From: Paenibacillus nanensis
GTDB taxonomy: Bacteria; Bacillota; Bacilli; Paenibacillales; Paenibacillaceae
DNA length: 64,000 nucleotides
NCBI RefSeq assembly: GCF_003583765.1
Contig: NZ_QXQA01000003.1
Span: 62,001-126,000, forward strand
Direction of reading: 5' to 3'
The translations under genes and the position numbers were made by a program. The notes below the pieces were generated by a model. That model made no database searches. It was not told where the DNA came from and worked only from the letters and a program-made list of their open reading frames with translations. How positions within the stretch are numbered: position 1 is the stretch's first letter; each line of letters opens with the position of its first letter. Below, piece after piece: positions 26,296-34,956 of the stretch.

Positions 26296-26975
26296 TCGTA
26301 GCGATAGCTGGCTTTATTATGACGGTGGTGTTCTACGCGTTAGCCAAACGGCTGTATCGGCTTAAAAAGCATATGCTGCTGACGCCGCTGCTGGTCACGC
26401 CAATCGCGCTGGCGGCGCTGCTGATCGTTTCGGGGATCAGCTTTGACGCGTACAATGAAGGCGCGCATTGGTTGTCCGACATGCTTCAGCCGGCTACGAT
26501 CGCCTTTGCGATTCCGTTATCCCGCCATTTCGACCTGATCAAAAAACATGCGGTTCAAATTTTGGTCAGCGTTCTTACCGGCTCAGTGATTGCGGTAGTC
26601 TCTTCCTTAGCGCTCGCTAAGGCGCTGCAGCTGAACGAGCAGCTGCTGAACAGCTTGCTGCCGCATTCGGCGACAACGCCGATCGCGATCGGGGTATCCG
26701 AGTCAATCGGCGGCATTCCGACTTTAACGGCGGTGGCCGTTGTGGCGACGGGGCTTTTCGGCTCCATCATTGGACCAAGCGTCATTCGCCTGCTCAAAAT
26801 CCGCAACGATATTGCTAAAGGCGTGCTATTAGGCACAAGCGCCCACGGCGCGGGGACGTCCAAAGCGTTCGAGTTCAGCGGCGTTTCCGGTACGGTGTCG
26901 AGCATATCGATGATACTGGCGGCGATCACGACATTTTTAATAACGCCTTGGATTTTAGAGACCTTCCATTTTTAA
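26292..26975 (+). CDS. cidB: CidB/LrgB membrane protein
   Basis: A 227-residue LrgB-family membrane protein. Signature stretches are LQPATIAFAIPLSRHFDLIK, LPHSATTPIAIGVSESIGGI, and LLGTSAHGAGTSKAFEFSGV. It works with CidA in murein-hydrolase control or pyruvate/organic acid uptake. ATG 26292 lies inside the CidA stop (ATGA), giving coupled translation. Confidence 0.92.
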   Translation: MIVAIAGFIMTVVFYALAKRLYRLKKHMLLTPLLVTPIALAALLIVSGISFDAYNEGAHWLSDMLQPATIAFAIPLSRHFDLIKKHAVQILVSVLTGSVIAVVSSLALAKALQLNEQLLNSLLPHSATTPIAIGVSESIGGIPTLTAVAVVATGLFGSIIGPSVIRLLKIRNDIAKGVLLGTSAHGAGTSKAFEFSGVSGTVSSISMILAAITTFLITPWILETFHF

Positions 26976-26989
26976 ATCACGCGCCAACG

Positions 26990-27034
26990 ACGCCATTAAC
27001 GGATGAAAGCTGTCCGCCCGGCGTTTTTGTTTTT
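26990..27034 (+). terminator. Weak terminator after cidB
   Basis: ACGCC and GGCGT are 25 bases apart, followed by TTTTTGTTTTT. The stem is short. Confidence 0.5.
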
Positions 27035-27116
27035 CGGTTGAAGCGGCATCAACTCGTGATATACTCAGTAGTAGTCACACCTTGAAGTCATTTCACGGAA
27101 AAGGAGCTTGTGCAAA

Positions 27117-28376
27117 GTGGAAAATCATCGGAACTGGGCCGGCAATTATCGATACAGCGCAACGGAGCTATATGTACCGGAGCAGCTTGAGCAAGTGAAG
27201 GAGAAGGTAGCGAGCAGCAGCCGCGTGAAGGTGCTTGGCTCAAGGCATTCGTTCAACGGGATCGCAGATACGGATGCATGCCATATTTCGCTTGAAAAGT
27301 TGAATCGAGTGATCGAATTAGACCGCGTCAACTATAGAGTTACCGTCGAAGGCGGAATCCGTTACGGCGAGCTTGGGCGCTTCCTGCATGAGCAAGGCTA
27401 CGCGCTGCATAATCTGGCGTCGCTACCGCATATCAGCGTTGCGGGCGCGATTGCAACGGCGACGCATGGCTCAGGCGACCGGAACGGCAACTTGGCGACG
27501 GCCGTGCACGCATTAGAGCTGGTGAAGGCGGACGGGGAGACGGTTGTTTTCTCCCGCGACCAACAAGACGGCAGCTTTGAAGGCGCGGTTGTCGGCATCG
27601 GGGCGTTAGGCGTTGTTACCCGATTAACGCTTAACGTTGTTCCGACCTTTCATATTAGCCAGACGCTTTACGAACATTTGCCGCTGGAGAAGCTGCAAGC
27701 CCATTTCGACGATATTTATTCCAGCGCCTACAGCGTCAGCTTATTTACCGATTGGAAGGATGAAACGATCAATCAAGTTTGGCTGAAACAAGCAGCCGAG
27801 AGACAAAACGATATTTTCGCTGAGCCTGAATTCTACGGAGCAAAACAGGCAGCGGACAAGCTTCATCCGGTTCCGGGCGTAAACCCGGAGAACTGCAGCG
27901 AGCAGATGGGCGTGCCGGGGCCTTGGTGCGACCGCCTGCCGCATTTCCGGATGGAATTTACGCCGAGCGCCGGCGAAGAGCTGCAAAGCGAATATTTTGT
28001 GGCGCGGAAGGACGCGTATGAGGCGCTGCTCGCCATTGACAGCATACGCGACCATATTGCGCCGCATCTCCTCATATCGGAGATCCGCACCATCGCCGCA
28101 GATGATTTTTGGATGAGTCCCAATTACAAACAAGCTTCGGCGGGCTTCCATTTTACTTGGAAGCCGGATTGGGAAGCGGTGCGCAAGGTGCTGCCATTAA
28201 TCGAAGAGAAGCTGGCGCCGTTCCAAGCCCGTCCGCATTGGGGCAAGCTGTTTACGATGCAGCCGGAACTCGTGCAGTCGCGCTATGAGAAGCTGCCGGA
28301 GTTTCGCGAACTCATTCGCCGTTGTGATCCCCATGGAAAGTTCGGCAACGAATTTTTAGAGAAGTATATCTATTAG
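27117..28376 (+). CDS. Alditol oxidase-like FAD protein (VAO/PCMH family)
   Basis: A 419-residue flavoprotein. The PCMH FAD domain begins NWAGNYRYSATELYVPE, and the covalent-FAD His of AldO-type enzymes falls in LGSRHSFNGIAD. FAD contacts include LASLPHISVAGAIATATHG and GIGALGVVTRLTL. The C-terminal ALO domain ends with PHGKFGNEFLEKYIY. AldO enzymes oxidise xylitol or sorbitol to the aldose with release of hydrogen peroxide. GTG 27117 is chosen because AAAGGAG lies 10 bases upstream; a TTG at 27108 is too close to it. No signal peptide. The exact alditol is not readable. Confidence 0.85.
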   Translation: MENHRNWAGNYRYSATELYVPEQLEQVKEKVASSSRVKVLGSRHSFNGIADTDACHISLEKLNRVIELDRVNYRVTVEGGIRYGELGRFLHEQGYALHNLASLPHISVAGAIATATHGSGDRNGNLATAVHALELVKADGETVVFSRDQQDGSFEGAVVGIGALGVVTRLTLNVVPTFHISQTLYEHLPLEKLQAHFDDIYSSAYSVSLFTDWKDETINQVWLKQAAERQNDIFAEPEFYGAKQAADKLHPVPGVNPENCSEQMGVPGPWCDRLPHFRMEFTPSAGEELQSEYFVARKDAYEALLAIDSIRDHIAPHLLISEIRTIAADDFWMSPNYKQASAGFHFTWKPDWEAVRKVLPLIEEKLAPFQARPHWGKLFTMQPELVQSRYEKLPEFRELIRRCDPHGKFGNEFLEKYIY

Positions 28377-28386
28377 ACAGGAGCAG

Positions 28387-28448
28387 GCACCCCGCCGCAT
28401 ATGCTATATCATGGATGATGGCAGCCAAAATATGCGAAAGCGGGGTGC
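28387..28448 (+). promoter_or_regulatory. Long hairpin over the start of the stalk-domain gene
   Basis: GCACCCCGC-CGCATAT (28387-28402) pairs with ATATGCG-aaa-GCGGGGTGC (28430-28448), giving 16 pairs with a 3-base bulge and a 27-base loop. The ATG at 28411 is in the loop and the ATG at 28432 in the stem. It may be a terminator without T-run for the previous gene or a translation-control structure. Confidence 0.6.
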
Positions 28449-29049
28449 AGGCTTGTTTAAGGCTTATAAAGGATTTATTATCGGAATCATTATGGGCGCG
28501 CTGCTAATGACAGCTTTGCCTTCAATGGCGGCGACGACGAAACAGACGTATTCGTTGACGGATGCGACCTATCCGATCGTAGTCAACGGCTCTGCATATG
28601 TCAATTCGGAGCAGCCGGTGATGAACTACAAAGGGACGACCTACGTTCCGCTTAAGGCTTTTGGCGAAATGATGGGCGCCGATGTGATCTGGGATGAAGT
28701 GAAACGACAGGTGGAGGTCCGGCATGACGGCGCGCCGAACTGCAACAGCGCGTTCTGCCATGTGAAGGTCAGCGGCTCGGGCGGGACCTACACTGTTACG
28801 GGCGAGGGCCGGGTGTTCGAAGCGGTAATGGCCTATGCCGTCGAGGATGGGCACAATTATTTGCTTGAGAGCTTCCATACGCTGGATTCGGGAGCGCCTG
28901 CGTGGTCGCCATTCCAGCTGGAAATCGTCATTCCGGAGGAACAATTGCCGGAGAACGGCACGCTCATCCTGGAATTGTTCGAATACAGCGCAAAAGACGG
29001 CTCGAAGATCAATACGCTGATTATTCCATTGGAGACCTTTTCGCCTTAA
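28432..29049 (+). CDS. Secreted protein with stalk domain and Gmad2-like domain
   Basis: A 205-residue exported protein. The signal peptide (FIIGIIMGALLMTALPSMAA) is followed by a copper-amine-oxidase N-terminal-like 'stalk' repeat (VNGSAYVNSEQPVMNYKGTT and YVPLKAFGEMMGADVIWD) and a C-terminal immunoglobulin-like Gmad2 domain (GEGRVFEAVMAYAVEDGHNY, then SPFQLEIVIPEEQLPENGTL). Such proteins are common on Paenibacillus surfaces and probably bind cell wall. The start is uncertain: ATG 28411, ATG 28432 and TTG 28453 are in frame, the first two buried in a hairpin. Confidence 0.75.
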   Translation: MRKRGAGLFKAYKGFIIGIIMGALLMTALPSMAATTKQTYSLTDATYPIVVNGSAYVNSEQPVMNYKGTTYVPLKAFGEMMGADVIWDEVKRQVEVRHDGAPNCNSAFCHVKVSGSGGTYTVTGEGRVFEAVMAYAVEDGHNYLLESFHTLDSGAPAWSPFQLEIVIPEEQLPENGTLILELFEYSAKDGSKINTLIIPLETFSP

Positions 29050-29061
29050 AAGGGTTCAGTT

Positions 29062-29093
29062 AAAAACCGCGTCCTTTGGGCGCGGTTTTTTGA
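29062..29093 (+). terminator. Rho-independent terminator
   Basis: AAAAACCGCG and CGCGGTTTTT form a 10-bp stem with a 9-base loop. Confidence 0.92.
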
Positions 29094-29167
29094 GCGCCGG
29101 AATAAAAGACCGGACGCCTCGACAAATATGATATGATGATAGAAAAGCTAGGAAAGGGATATGACGA

Positions 29168-30028
29168 TTGCCCCCGAATACGTTATTGGAGAGCGTACTG
29201 TTTCCGGCCGTTCGATTGAATAAAGAGAAGCTCGGCCGCATGCTGCAAGGAAAAACAATTCTTATTACCGGAGCGAGCTCTGGAATTGGGGAGCGGCTTT
29301 CTTATTTGCTAGGCGAGTTCGACGTACGGCTTATTCTTGTTGCCCGGAGAGAAGAGAAGCTGCTGGCGATGAAGCGGGAAATCGAGGAAGCGGGGGCGGC
29401 CCGGGTCGATATCCATGCTGGGGATCTTCGAAAGGAAGAGGTGCTCGGTGAATTGCTGCGCGTCCTTCTCCGATTGCAAGATGGGCTGGATATAGTAGTA
29501 AGCAACGCCGGGCTGTCAATACGGAGGCCCGTCATGGACTCCCTGGATCGGTACCATGATTTTACGAGGACGATGGCGATTAATTATTTCGCCCCAGTCC
29601 GGCTGCTGCTGTCCGTCATCCCGCAGCTTCTGCGGAATAAAGGCCATGTGATAAACGTCTCGACCATCAATACGTCGTTGATCCCTTTTCCCAATTGGGC
29701 AGCCTATCAGGCCTCCAAATCGGCGTTCGATACATGGCTGCGAGCCGCAGCGCCTGAGTGGCAAGCGTTGGGCGTTTCCATTACGTCGGTCTATCTGCCG
29801 TTAGTGAGGACGCCGATGATCGAGCCGACTGCGGCTTACCGGAAGCTTCCCGCCATGAGCGCGGAGCATGCGGCGCGGACGATCGCCAAATCGATGTACA
29901 CTAGACGGCAATCGTTGAAGCCGTGGTGGCTTATTTTTGGACAACTCGCCTCTTTGCTGGGCAGGGGACTGTGGGAACGGTACATGCCGGGCGTGCTGCG
30001 GCGCAAAGGAGAACGAGATTTTCAATGA
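29168..30028 (+). CDS. Short-chain dehydrogenase/reductase
   Basis: A 286-residue classical SDR with NAD(P) motif TGASSGIG, NNAG-equivalent VVSNAGLS, catalytic Ser in NVSTINTSLIP, and YxxxK in YQASKSAFD. TTG 29168 is the likely start, with AAAGGGA 8 bases upstream. The first 25 residues precede the Rossmann fold and the C-terminus is hydrophobic and basic (WWLIFGQLASLLGRGLWERY), suggesting membrane association, as in SDRs acting on lipids. It is translationally coupled (ATGA) to an AMP-ligase gene. Confidence 0.85.
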   Translation: MPPNTLLESVLFPAVRLNKEKLGRMLQGKTILITGASSGIGERLSYLLGEFDVRLILVARREEKLLAMKREIEEAGAARVDIHAGDLRKEEVLGELLRVLLRLQDGLDIVVSNAGLSIRRPVMDSLDRYHDFTRTMAINYFAPVRLLLSVIPQLLRNKGHVINVSTINTSLIPFPNWAAYQASKSAFDTWLRAAAPEWQALGVSITSVYLPLVRTPMIEPTAAYRKLPAMSAEHAARTIAKSMYTRRQSLKPWWLIFGQLASLLGRGLWERYMPGVLRRKGERDFQ

Positions 30029-31551
30029 CCGCTCTTATTTATGTCATGTTCAAATTAAAGCTATTGTCCTTTAAAGGATTCTTTCGGCTGATCGCCGCGA
30101 TCTGGCAGGATGGCATCAACCTGATGGCGCTGCTTCGGATTGCGGAGAGGTCATACGGAGACAAGATCGCAATCACCGACGAGCAGGAGACGTTAACTTA
30201 CCGGCAGCTGATGTCTCAATCCGAGCGGCTGTCTTGTGTTCTGACCGAGCATTACGGGCTGGGACCCGGGAAGAAGGCTGGGATATTGTGCCGCAATCAC
30301 GCCGCGATGGCGAAGACGATTTTTGCCGTGTCCGCTGCAGGGGCCGATCTCTATCTGCTCAATGCCGAGATGAGCGCCGCTCAATTCGGACAGCTGGCCG
30401 AAGAGCATCGGTTTGACGTGATCATTCACGATGAGGACGCGGCTTCGCTCATCGCAATGTCGTCTTCTCATCGCGAGTCGATATTCAGTTACCACGACAG
30501 CCTGCCGGCAATTCATACTTTGGCACAAGAGCAGATTCCGCTTAGGCCGAAGCGTCGGCGCATGTCTGCCGGCAGGCTGATGCTGCTCACCGGCGGCACC
30601 ACGGGCAAGGCGAAGCGTGTTCCGCATAAGCCTTCCCTGTTTCATTATTTGCCGCCGTTTGCGGCGATGCTCTCCCGCATGCGTCTCGCGGAGTACCGCA
30701 CGGCTTATATCGCGACTCCTATTTATCATGGATACGGGATCGGGGTTTTATTGTTGGGCGTCGCGCTGGGACAAAAGGTTGTACTGACAAGGAAGTTTGA
30801 CGCGGCTAACGCATGCGGTCTTATCCGGCAGCATCAGGTGGAGTTTGTATCGGTTGTCCCCTTAATGGTTCATAAAATGCTGCGGGCTAACGCGGAAGGC
30901 TTGAAGCCGGTCGCGTGCATCGCTTCAGGCGGCGCCGAGCTGAATCCGAAGCTGGTGGAAGAGGTGTCAAGCGCGCTCGGAGATGTTCTTTATAATTTGT
31001 ATGGAACATCGGAAGGCGGATTGATGGCGATTGCAACGCCTCAAGATTTGAAGGATTCGCCGAATACGATCGGCCGCCGAATAAGGGGGGTGCCGCTGAG
31101 CGTCTTGGATGCTGGCAAGAAGATCGCGCGGACCGGCGAGATCGGACAGCTTTGCCTGCGCGGGAAGAGACGAGGCGCGGGCAGGTGGATCGAAACGGGA
31201 GATCTAGGCTTCGTGAACGAGCGCGGTTATTATTTCTTATGCGGCAGAACGGATGATCGGATCGTATCCGCCGGCGAGAATGTGTACCCGATCGAGGTTG
31301 AGCGCATGTTGTGCTTGCATCCCGCGATCGAAGACGTTGCCGTCGTCGGCATTCCGGATGAAATGTTCGGCCAGCGGCTGAAGGCCGTTGTTCAGCTATA
31401 TCCGGGAGCGGAGCTTTCGGAGGCTGAATTAATGGCGTGGCTTCGTCCGCGGGCGGCTAGGTTTCAAATGCCCAAAGAGGTTGTATTTACAGAACAAATC
31501 ATATATACGCATGCAGGCAAACGCGATAAAAAACAGCTTAAGACCTACTAA
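30025..31551 (+). CDS. AMP-dependent acyl/aryl ligase (ANL superfamily)
   Basis: A 508-residue adenylate-forming enzyme. The P-loop is LLTGGTTGKAKRV, the aromatic/Tyr motif is YNLYGTSEGG, the TGD motif is ETGDLGFVN, the hinge is GRTDDRIVSAGENVYPIEVE, and the catalytic Lys lies in the closing AGKRDKKQL. An N-terminal segment before residue 35 is hydrophobic and basic. It activates a carboxylic acid, probably as CoA thioester; the acid could be fatty or aromatic. It overlaps the SDR gene (ATGA) and is followed 21 bases later by a MATE exporter, so the operon may make and export a small molecule. Confidence 0.88.
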   Translation: MTALIYVMFKLKLLSFKGFFRLIAAIWQDGINLMALLRIAERSYGDKIAITDEQETLTYRQLMSQSERLSCVLTEHYGLGPGKKAGILCRNHAAMAKTIFAVSAAGADLYLLNAEMSAAQFGQLAEEHRFDVIIHDEDAASLIAMSSSHRESIFSYHDSLPAIHTLAQEQIPLRPKRRRMSAGRLMLLTGGTTGKAKRVPHKPSLFHYLPPFAAMLSRMRLAEYRTAYIATPIYHGYGIGVLLLGVALGQKVVLTRKFDAANACGLIRQHQVEFVSVVPLMVHKMLRANAEGLKPVACIASGGAELNPKLVEEVSSALGDVLYNLYGTSEGGLMAIATPQDLKDSPNTIGRRIRGVPLSVLDAGKKIARTGEIGQLCLRGKRRGAGRWIETGDLGFVNERGYYFLCGRTDDRIVSAGENVYPIEVERMLCLHPAIEDVAVVGIPDEMFGQRLKAVVQLYPGAELSEAELMAWLRPRAARFQMPKEVVFTEQIIYTHAGKRDKKQLKTY

Positions 31552-31572
31552 AAGAAAAGAAGTGATGACAAG

Positions 31573-32970
31573 GTGCTTGCGGGAATAAGGGCAGGGATAC
31601 AGCGTAGAAGCGCTTCCGTCCTGAATACGTATTTTTCAGGCAGCTCGATGGATTACAAACAGATTTTTGCTATTATTATTCCGATCTTTGTCGATACATC
31701 CTTTATCGTTCTGTTGTCGATTCTCAATACGGCGATGGTCAGCTCCTCGGGGGTTGCGGCCGTCAGCGCCGTAAGCATGGTCGACTCCATTAATATGTTT
31801 ATTATGAACCTGTTTATCGCCGTTGCGACGGGAGGAACCGTTATAGTGGCGCAGTATAAGGGAAGCGGCAACCAGGAAATGGTGTCGAAGGCGGCTTCTC
31901 AGGCCATTTCCGCCGTTACGGCCGCTTCAGCGGCAATAGGAGCGCTCGTTATCCTGTTTCATACTTCCGCGCTGGATCTGCTGTTCGGCAATGCGGATGC
32001 GGAAGTGCTGCACAATGCCAAGATTTTTTTGATCGGCAGCTGCATTTCGTACCCGTTCATCGGCCTGTACCAGTCGATTACAGGCGTGCTTAGAGGCGTA
32101 GCCGAGACGAAGGCTTGTCTCGTTCTTTCTGTTATTTTGAATCTGTCGTATTTTTTGTTAAATATATTGTTCATTACAGTATGGGATATGGGCGTGCTCG
32201 GACTATCCGTCTCGCTCGTTGCCGCAAGGGTTTTAGGCGCAGCTGTTTCGGTTGTATATTTGCTTAAATATAACCAATCGCTGCGATTCCGTATCAAAGA
32301 GGCATTCCGGGTCCATCTGTCGCTAGTCAAAAAAATTATGTATATCGGGCTTCCTTTTGCGGCAGAGCAAATGTTCTTTAACGGCGGCAAGCTGTTAACC
32401 CAGACCTTTATCGTGCCGCTTGGGACGTACGCGATAACCGTCAATGCGATCGGCGGATCGCTGTCGATGCTGTTCCAAATCGGCGGATCTGCGTTAAGCG
32501 TTGCTATCGTTACGGTTGTCGGCCAAAGTATTGGCCGTAAAAACGTGGAGGATGCACGGAAGTTTATCAAATCGTTTATTTGGCTGTCTTCCCTGTTTTT
32601 TGTTTTCATTACGGGCATTATTTTGCTGCTTTTCCCGATGCTTGTAAAAATGTACGCTCCTCCGCCGGAAATTGTGTCTGACATTTTCGCGGTTATTTTG
32701 CTCATCTCTTTCGCGCAGCCATTCCTGTGGTCGCTCAGCTTCATTATGCCTTCGGCATTGCGGGCGGCGGGAGATTCGAAGTTTACATCGGTCGCATCCT
32801 TGCTGACGATGTGGCTGTTCCGGATCATCCTGGGCTATGTATTAGGGATTACGCTCGGCTACGGCATTATGGGCATATGGATCGCGATGGTCGCTGAGTG
32901 GGGTGTGCGGGGATTGATCTTTGCATGGCGGTTCAGGGGAGATAAGTGGTATAGGCATAAGCTGATATAG
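31573..32970 (+). CDS. MATE-family efflux transporter
   Basis: A 465-residue protein with twelve predicted membrane helices in two related halves. The first half has MVDSINMFIMNLFIAVATGG and VIVAQYKGSGNQEMV; the second has GGSALSVAIVTVVGQSIGRK, the repeat of the VAQ-G signature. MATE proteins export organic cations or neutral metabolites with Na+ or H+. GTG 31573 is used; a later ATG at 31648 would remove 25 N-terminal residues. It is the third gene of the SDR/AMP-ligase operon. Confidence 0.88.
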   Translation: MLAGIRAGIQRRSASVLNTYFSGSSMDYKQIFAIIIPIFVDTSFIVLLSILNTAMVSSSGVAAVSAVSMVDSINMFIMNLFIAVATGGTVIVAQYKGSGNQEMVSKAASQAISAVTAASAAIGALVILFHTSALDLLFGNADAEVLHNAKIFLIGSCISYPFIGLYQSITGVLRGVAETKACLVLSVILNLSYFLLNILFITVWDMGVLGLSVSLVAARVLGAAVSVVYLLKYNQSLRFRIKEAFRVHLSLVKKIMYIGLPFAAEQMFFNGGKLLTQTFIVPLGTYAITVNAIGGSLSMLFQIGGSALSVAIVTVVGQSIGRKNVEDARKFIKSFIWLSSLFFVFITGIILLLFPMLVKMYAPPPEIVSDIFAVILLISFAQPFLWSLSFIMPSALRAAGDSKFTSVASLLTMWLFRIILGYVLGITLGYGIMGIWIAMVAEWGVRGLIFAWRFRGDKWYRHKLI

Positions 32971-33004
32971 AGAAACGGAAAGCTCGCATGAATTTACGCG
33001 CGGA

Positions 33005-33036
33005 GAAGCCCCCGGCCAGCTAGAGGCCGGGGGCTT
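33005..33036. terminator. Strong hairpin between convergent genes, no T-run
   Basis: GAAGCCCCCGGCC and GGCCGGGGGCTTC form a 13-bp perfect stem. Neither flank has a T-tract, so it may rely on other signals. Confidence 0.6.
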
Positions 33037-33062
33037 CCCGCGTTCCATTCACCTTCGGTACA

Positions 33063-33284
33063 TTAACGTCTTCTAAGTCTCTCCATAAGCACTTGCTGGC
33101 CGGTTGCGATGGCGCCGTTTCTCAGGGCCGCGACGATATTGCCGATAGCAATATCATTTGGCTGCGTAACGTCGCTTACCGCGTCAAGCAGCCGCCCGCC
33201 GATCTGGCTAGAACCGTTTCGGAACACGGATTCCGCGAGAGCTCTCGCCTCGCTCTTAAACAGCTTGCCAAAGTTGTTAGACAT
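33063..33284 (-). CDS. Small conserved protein, paralogue of the one at 39298
   Basis: A 73-residue protein with a strong GGAGGGAGGTG site 8 bases before its ATG. It shares with the 87-residue protein at 39298-39561 the core DVxxPxDIxxGxxxAAxxxG: DVTQPNDIAIGNIVAALRNG here, DVSNPADIPSGKLFAAVKTG there. Both have a helical, basic C-terminus. No known family is recognised. The two copies bracket the aryl-acid operon, and both are on the minus strand. Confidence 0.7.
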   Translation of the reverse strand: MSNNFGKLFKSEARALAESVFRNGSSQIGGRLLDAVSDVTQPNDIAIGNIVAALRNGAIATGQQVLMERLRRR

Positions 33285-33334
33285 CTATATCACCTCCCTC
33301 CGGTAATATGGCGTCCTTGACCGCGAAGCTGCCT

Positions 33335-34210
33335 CTATTCGTTTCCGTTCGTTTTCGTTTTGACTTTAATTTTTTTTCGCTTTTGAGCTGCTACCTTTTC
33401 TTTCTTCTTCCTTTGGGCCTGGGTTAATTCTCTCTTTCTATTTTTTTCCCGTTCTTTTTTTCTCTCTTTTTCCCGCTCTTTTTGCTCTTTTTTTGACATC
33501 TTATCCTTTTTGCCTCTCGCCTTCCCGTCATCCGACCAGCTCACGAGAGCGCCCCCGATCGCGCGGGTCATTTCGATCAGTGCCGATAAAGGACTGTTCT
33601 GGTTAATGGTTTCTTGCGCCGGTTTGCCCTCGAGAGACTGCAGCCTCTGCCGTGCGAGCTGCTGCATTTCGGGGCTGTTCGCCGGCGCTTCAAGACGCTG
33701 CCAGATCGAGGCCGCCTCCTGGTTCCGGCCGATTCTTGCGTAGGCGTCTCCCAGCTCGTATAGAAGCTGCGAATATTCCTCTTGAGTTAAAATCGTATTC
33801 CCCCGCATGTGCTGTCCCACGATGTACGTATAATCTTCGATTGTCGTCTGCGTGCGCTGGAAGTGATGCTCCGGCAACTGGTAGGCGTTTTTTCCGCGCA
33901 GCAATCTGACCGTAAGGTCGTTCGGGCTCGCGGCAACAGCGCTGTCCAATATTTTTAAGCCTTGATTCGACCACCTGAGCTGCTCCAGCGGTTTCGTTTT
34001 GTCCCTGGCGATTAGAACCAAGCTGCTTCCGTAATAAGCCTCCACAAGCGGATTTCCCGGATAATCGGCCCGCAATGCTTCCAGCATCTGAATAGCTTGC
34101 AGGACAGCGGCGGCATCGCCGTCAACGCCTTTCATGTGAAGGGAAACGGCTTGCTCCAGCCTTTGGCCGAATGAATCGGAGCTTGCGCTGGCGTTCACAA
34201 GATTCAACAC
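33335..34210 (-). CDS. TPR-like protein with highly charged C-terminal tail
   Basis: A 291-residue protein. Residues 15-130 are helical repeats related to the whole of the neighbouring protein (shared AYYGSSL-LIARD, LD-AV-ASPNDL-VRLLRGK and QLPE-HFQRT-T-IEDY). The last 70 residues are almost entirely Lys, Arg, Glu and Gln (for example KKEQKEREKERKKEREKNRK), a predicted single long charged helix. The GTG start has AAGGAAGG 7 bases upstream. No signal peptide. Function unknown. The charged tail resembles the 54-residue protein encoded at 39003. Confidence 0.75.
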   Translation of the reverse strand: MLNLVNASASSDSFGQRLEQAVSLHMKGVDGDAAAVLQAIQMLEALRADYPGNPLVEAYYGSSLVLIARDKTKPLEQLRWSNQGLKILDSAVAASPNDLTVRLLRGKNAYQLPEHHFQRTQTTIEDYTYIVGQHMRGNTILTQEEYSQLLYELGDAYARIGRNQEAASIWQRLEAPANSPEMQQLARQRLQSLEGKPAQETINQNSPLSALIEMTRAIGGALVSWSDDGKARGKKDKMSKKEQKEREKERKKEREKNRKRELTQAQRKKKEKVAAQKRKKIKVKTKTNGNE

Positions 34211-34239
34211 GATAACACCTTCCTTTCCGGTTTTGAAGT

Positions 34240-34752
34240 TTATTTCCTTTTAGATAGAAGCTTCTTCATTTCTTTGACTTTATCTTGTCTTCCAATGGTT
34301 TCATAAGCCGTAATTAAATGGTTGATGACGTCTTTCGTTTGCTTCGGCGTTAAATAGCGGGGGTCGGCTTGCTGGCGCGCAAGCAGGAAGCTGAAATCCT
34401 CAACTGCCGTTCTAGCCGTTTGAAAAAAAGTGTCCGGCAGCCGCAGGCTGACGTTGCCGCGCAGCAAACGAATTTCCTTGTCATTTGGATTAAGCTCGAC
34501 GGCACGATTAAGAGCATCGAGCCCTTCCCGGGCCTTCTCTTCCTTCACTAGCAGACTCGAGGCATCCCGCGCCATAAGAGCTAGCGAGCTGCCGTAATAC
34601 GCTTCGATGAGCGCATGGTTCGGATAAGACTTACGGAGCTCCGCGAGCTTCTCATACGCGGCGACTACGGCTCTTTTGTTGCCTTCAATTCCTTCGCTGT
34701 GAAGCCTTTTCGCTTCGCGCAGCTGATTTTCGTAGGGGCTGTCACCTGCCAT
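34240..34752 (-). CDS. TPR-like protein, tandem paralogue
   Basis: A 170-residue protein homologous to the first part of the downstream 291-residue protein: LIEAYYGSSLALMARDASSL, LDALNRAVELNPNDKEIRLL and RLPDTFFQTARTAVEDFSFL. It resembles tetratricopeptide repeats and lacks the charged tail. ATG 34752 is chosen because GGAGG lies 8 bases upstream; a TTG at 34767 falls inside that site. 29 bases separate it from the next gene, so the two form an operon. Confidence 0.75.
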   Translation of the reverse strand: MAGDSPYENQLREAKRLHSEGIEGNKRAVVAAYEKLAELRKSYPNHALIEAYYGSSLALMARDASSLLVKEEKAREGLDALNRAVELNPNDKEIRLLRGNVSLRLPDTFFQTARTAVEDFSFLLARQQADPRYLTPKQTKDVINHLITAYETIGRQDKVKEMKKLLSKRK

Positions 34753-34956
34753 TCTACCAACCTCCAATAATAGATCGTTCAGCTTCGCATCTCTCAGATT
34801 TACGAACGCTATTTCCTGATACCATATGTAATTCTTTCAAGACGCGAATGGTTCAAATGCTTGCATTTTCTGAAAATGTATGATTGTCCGAGTCAAGTCT
34901 ATCAACCGCTGCATTTCTTAATAGAGGTTCAACATTAATAGAATTGGAGGATTAGC

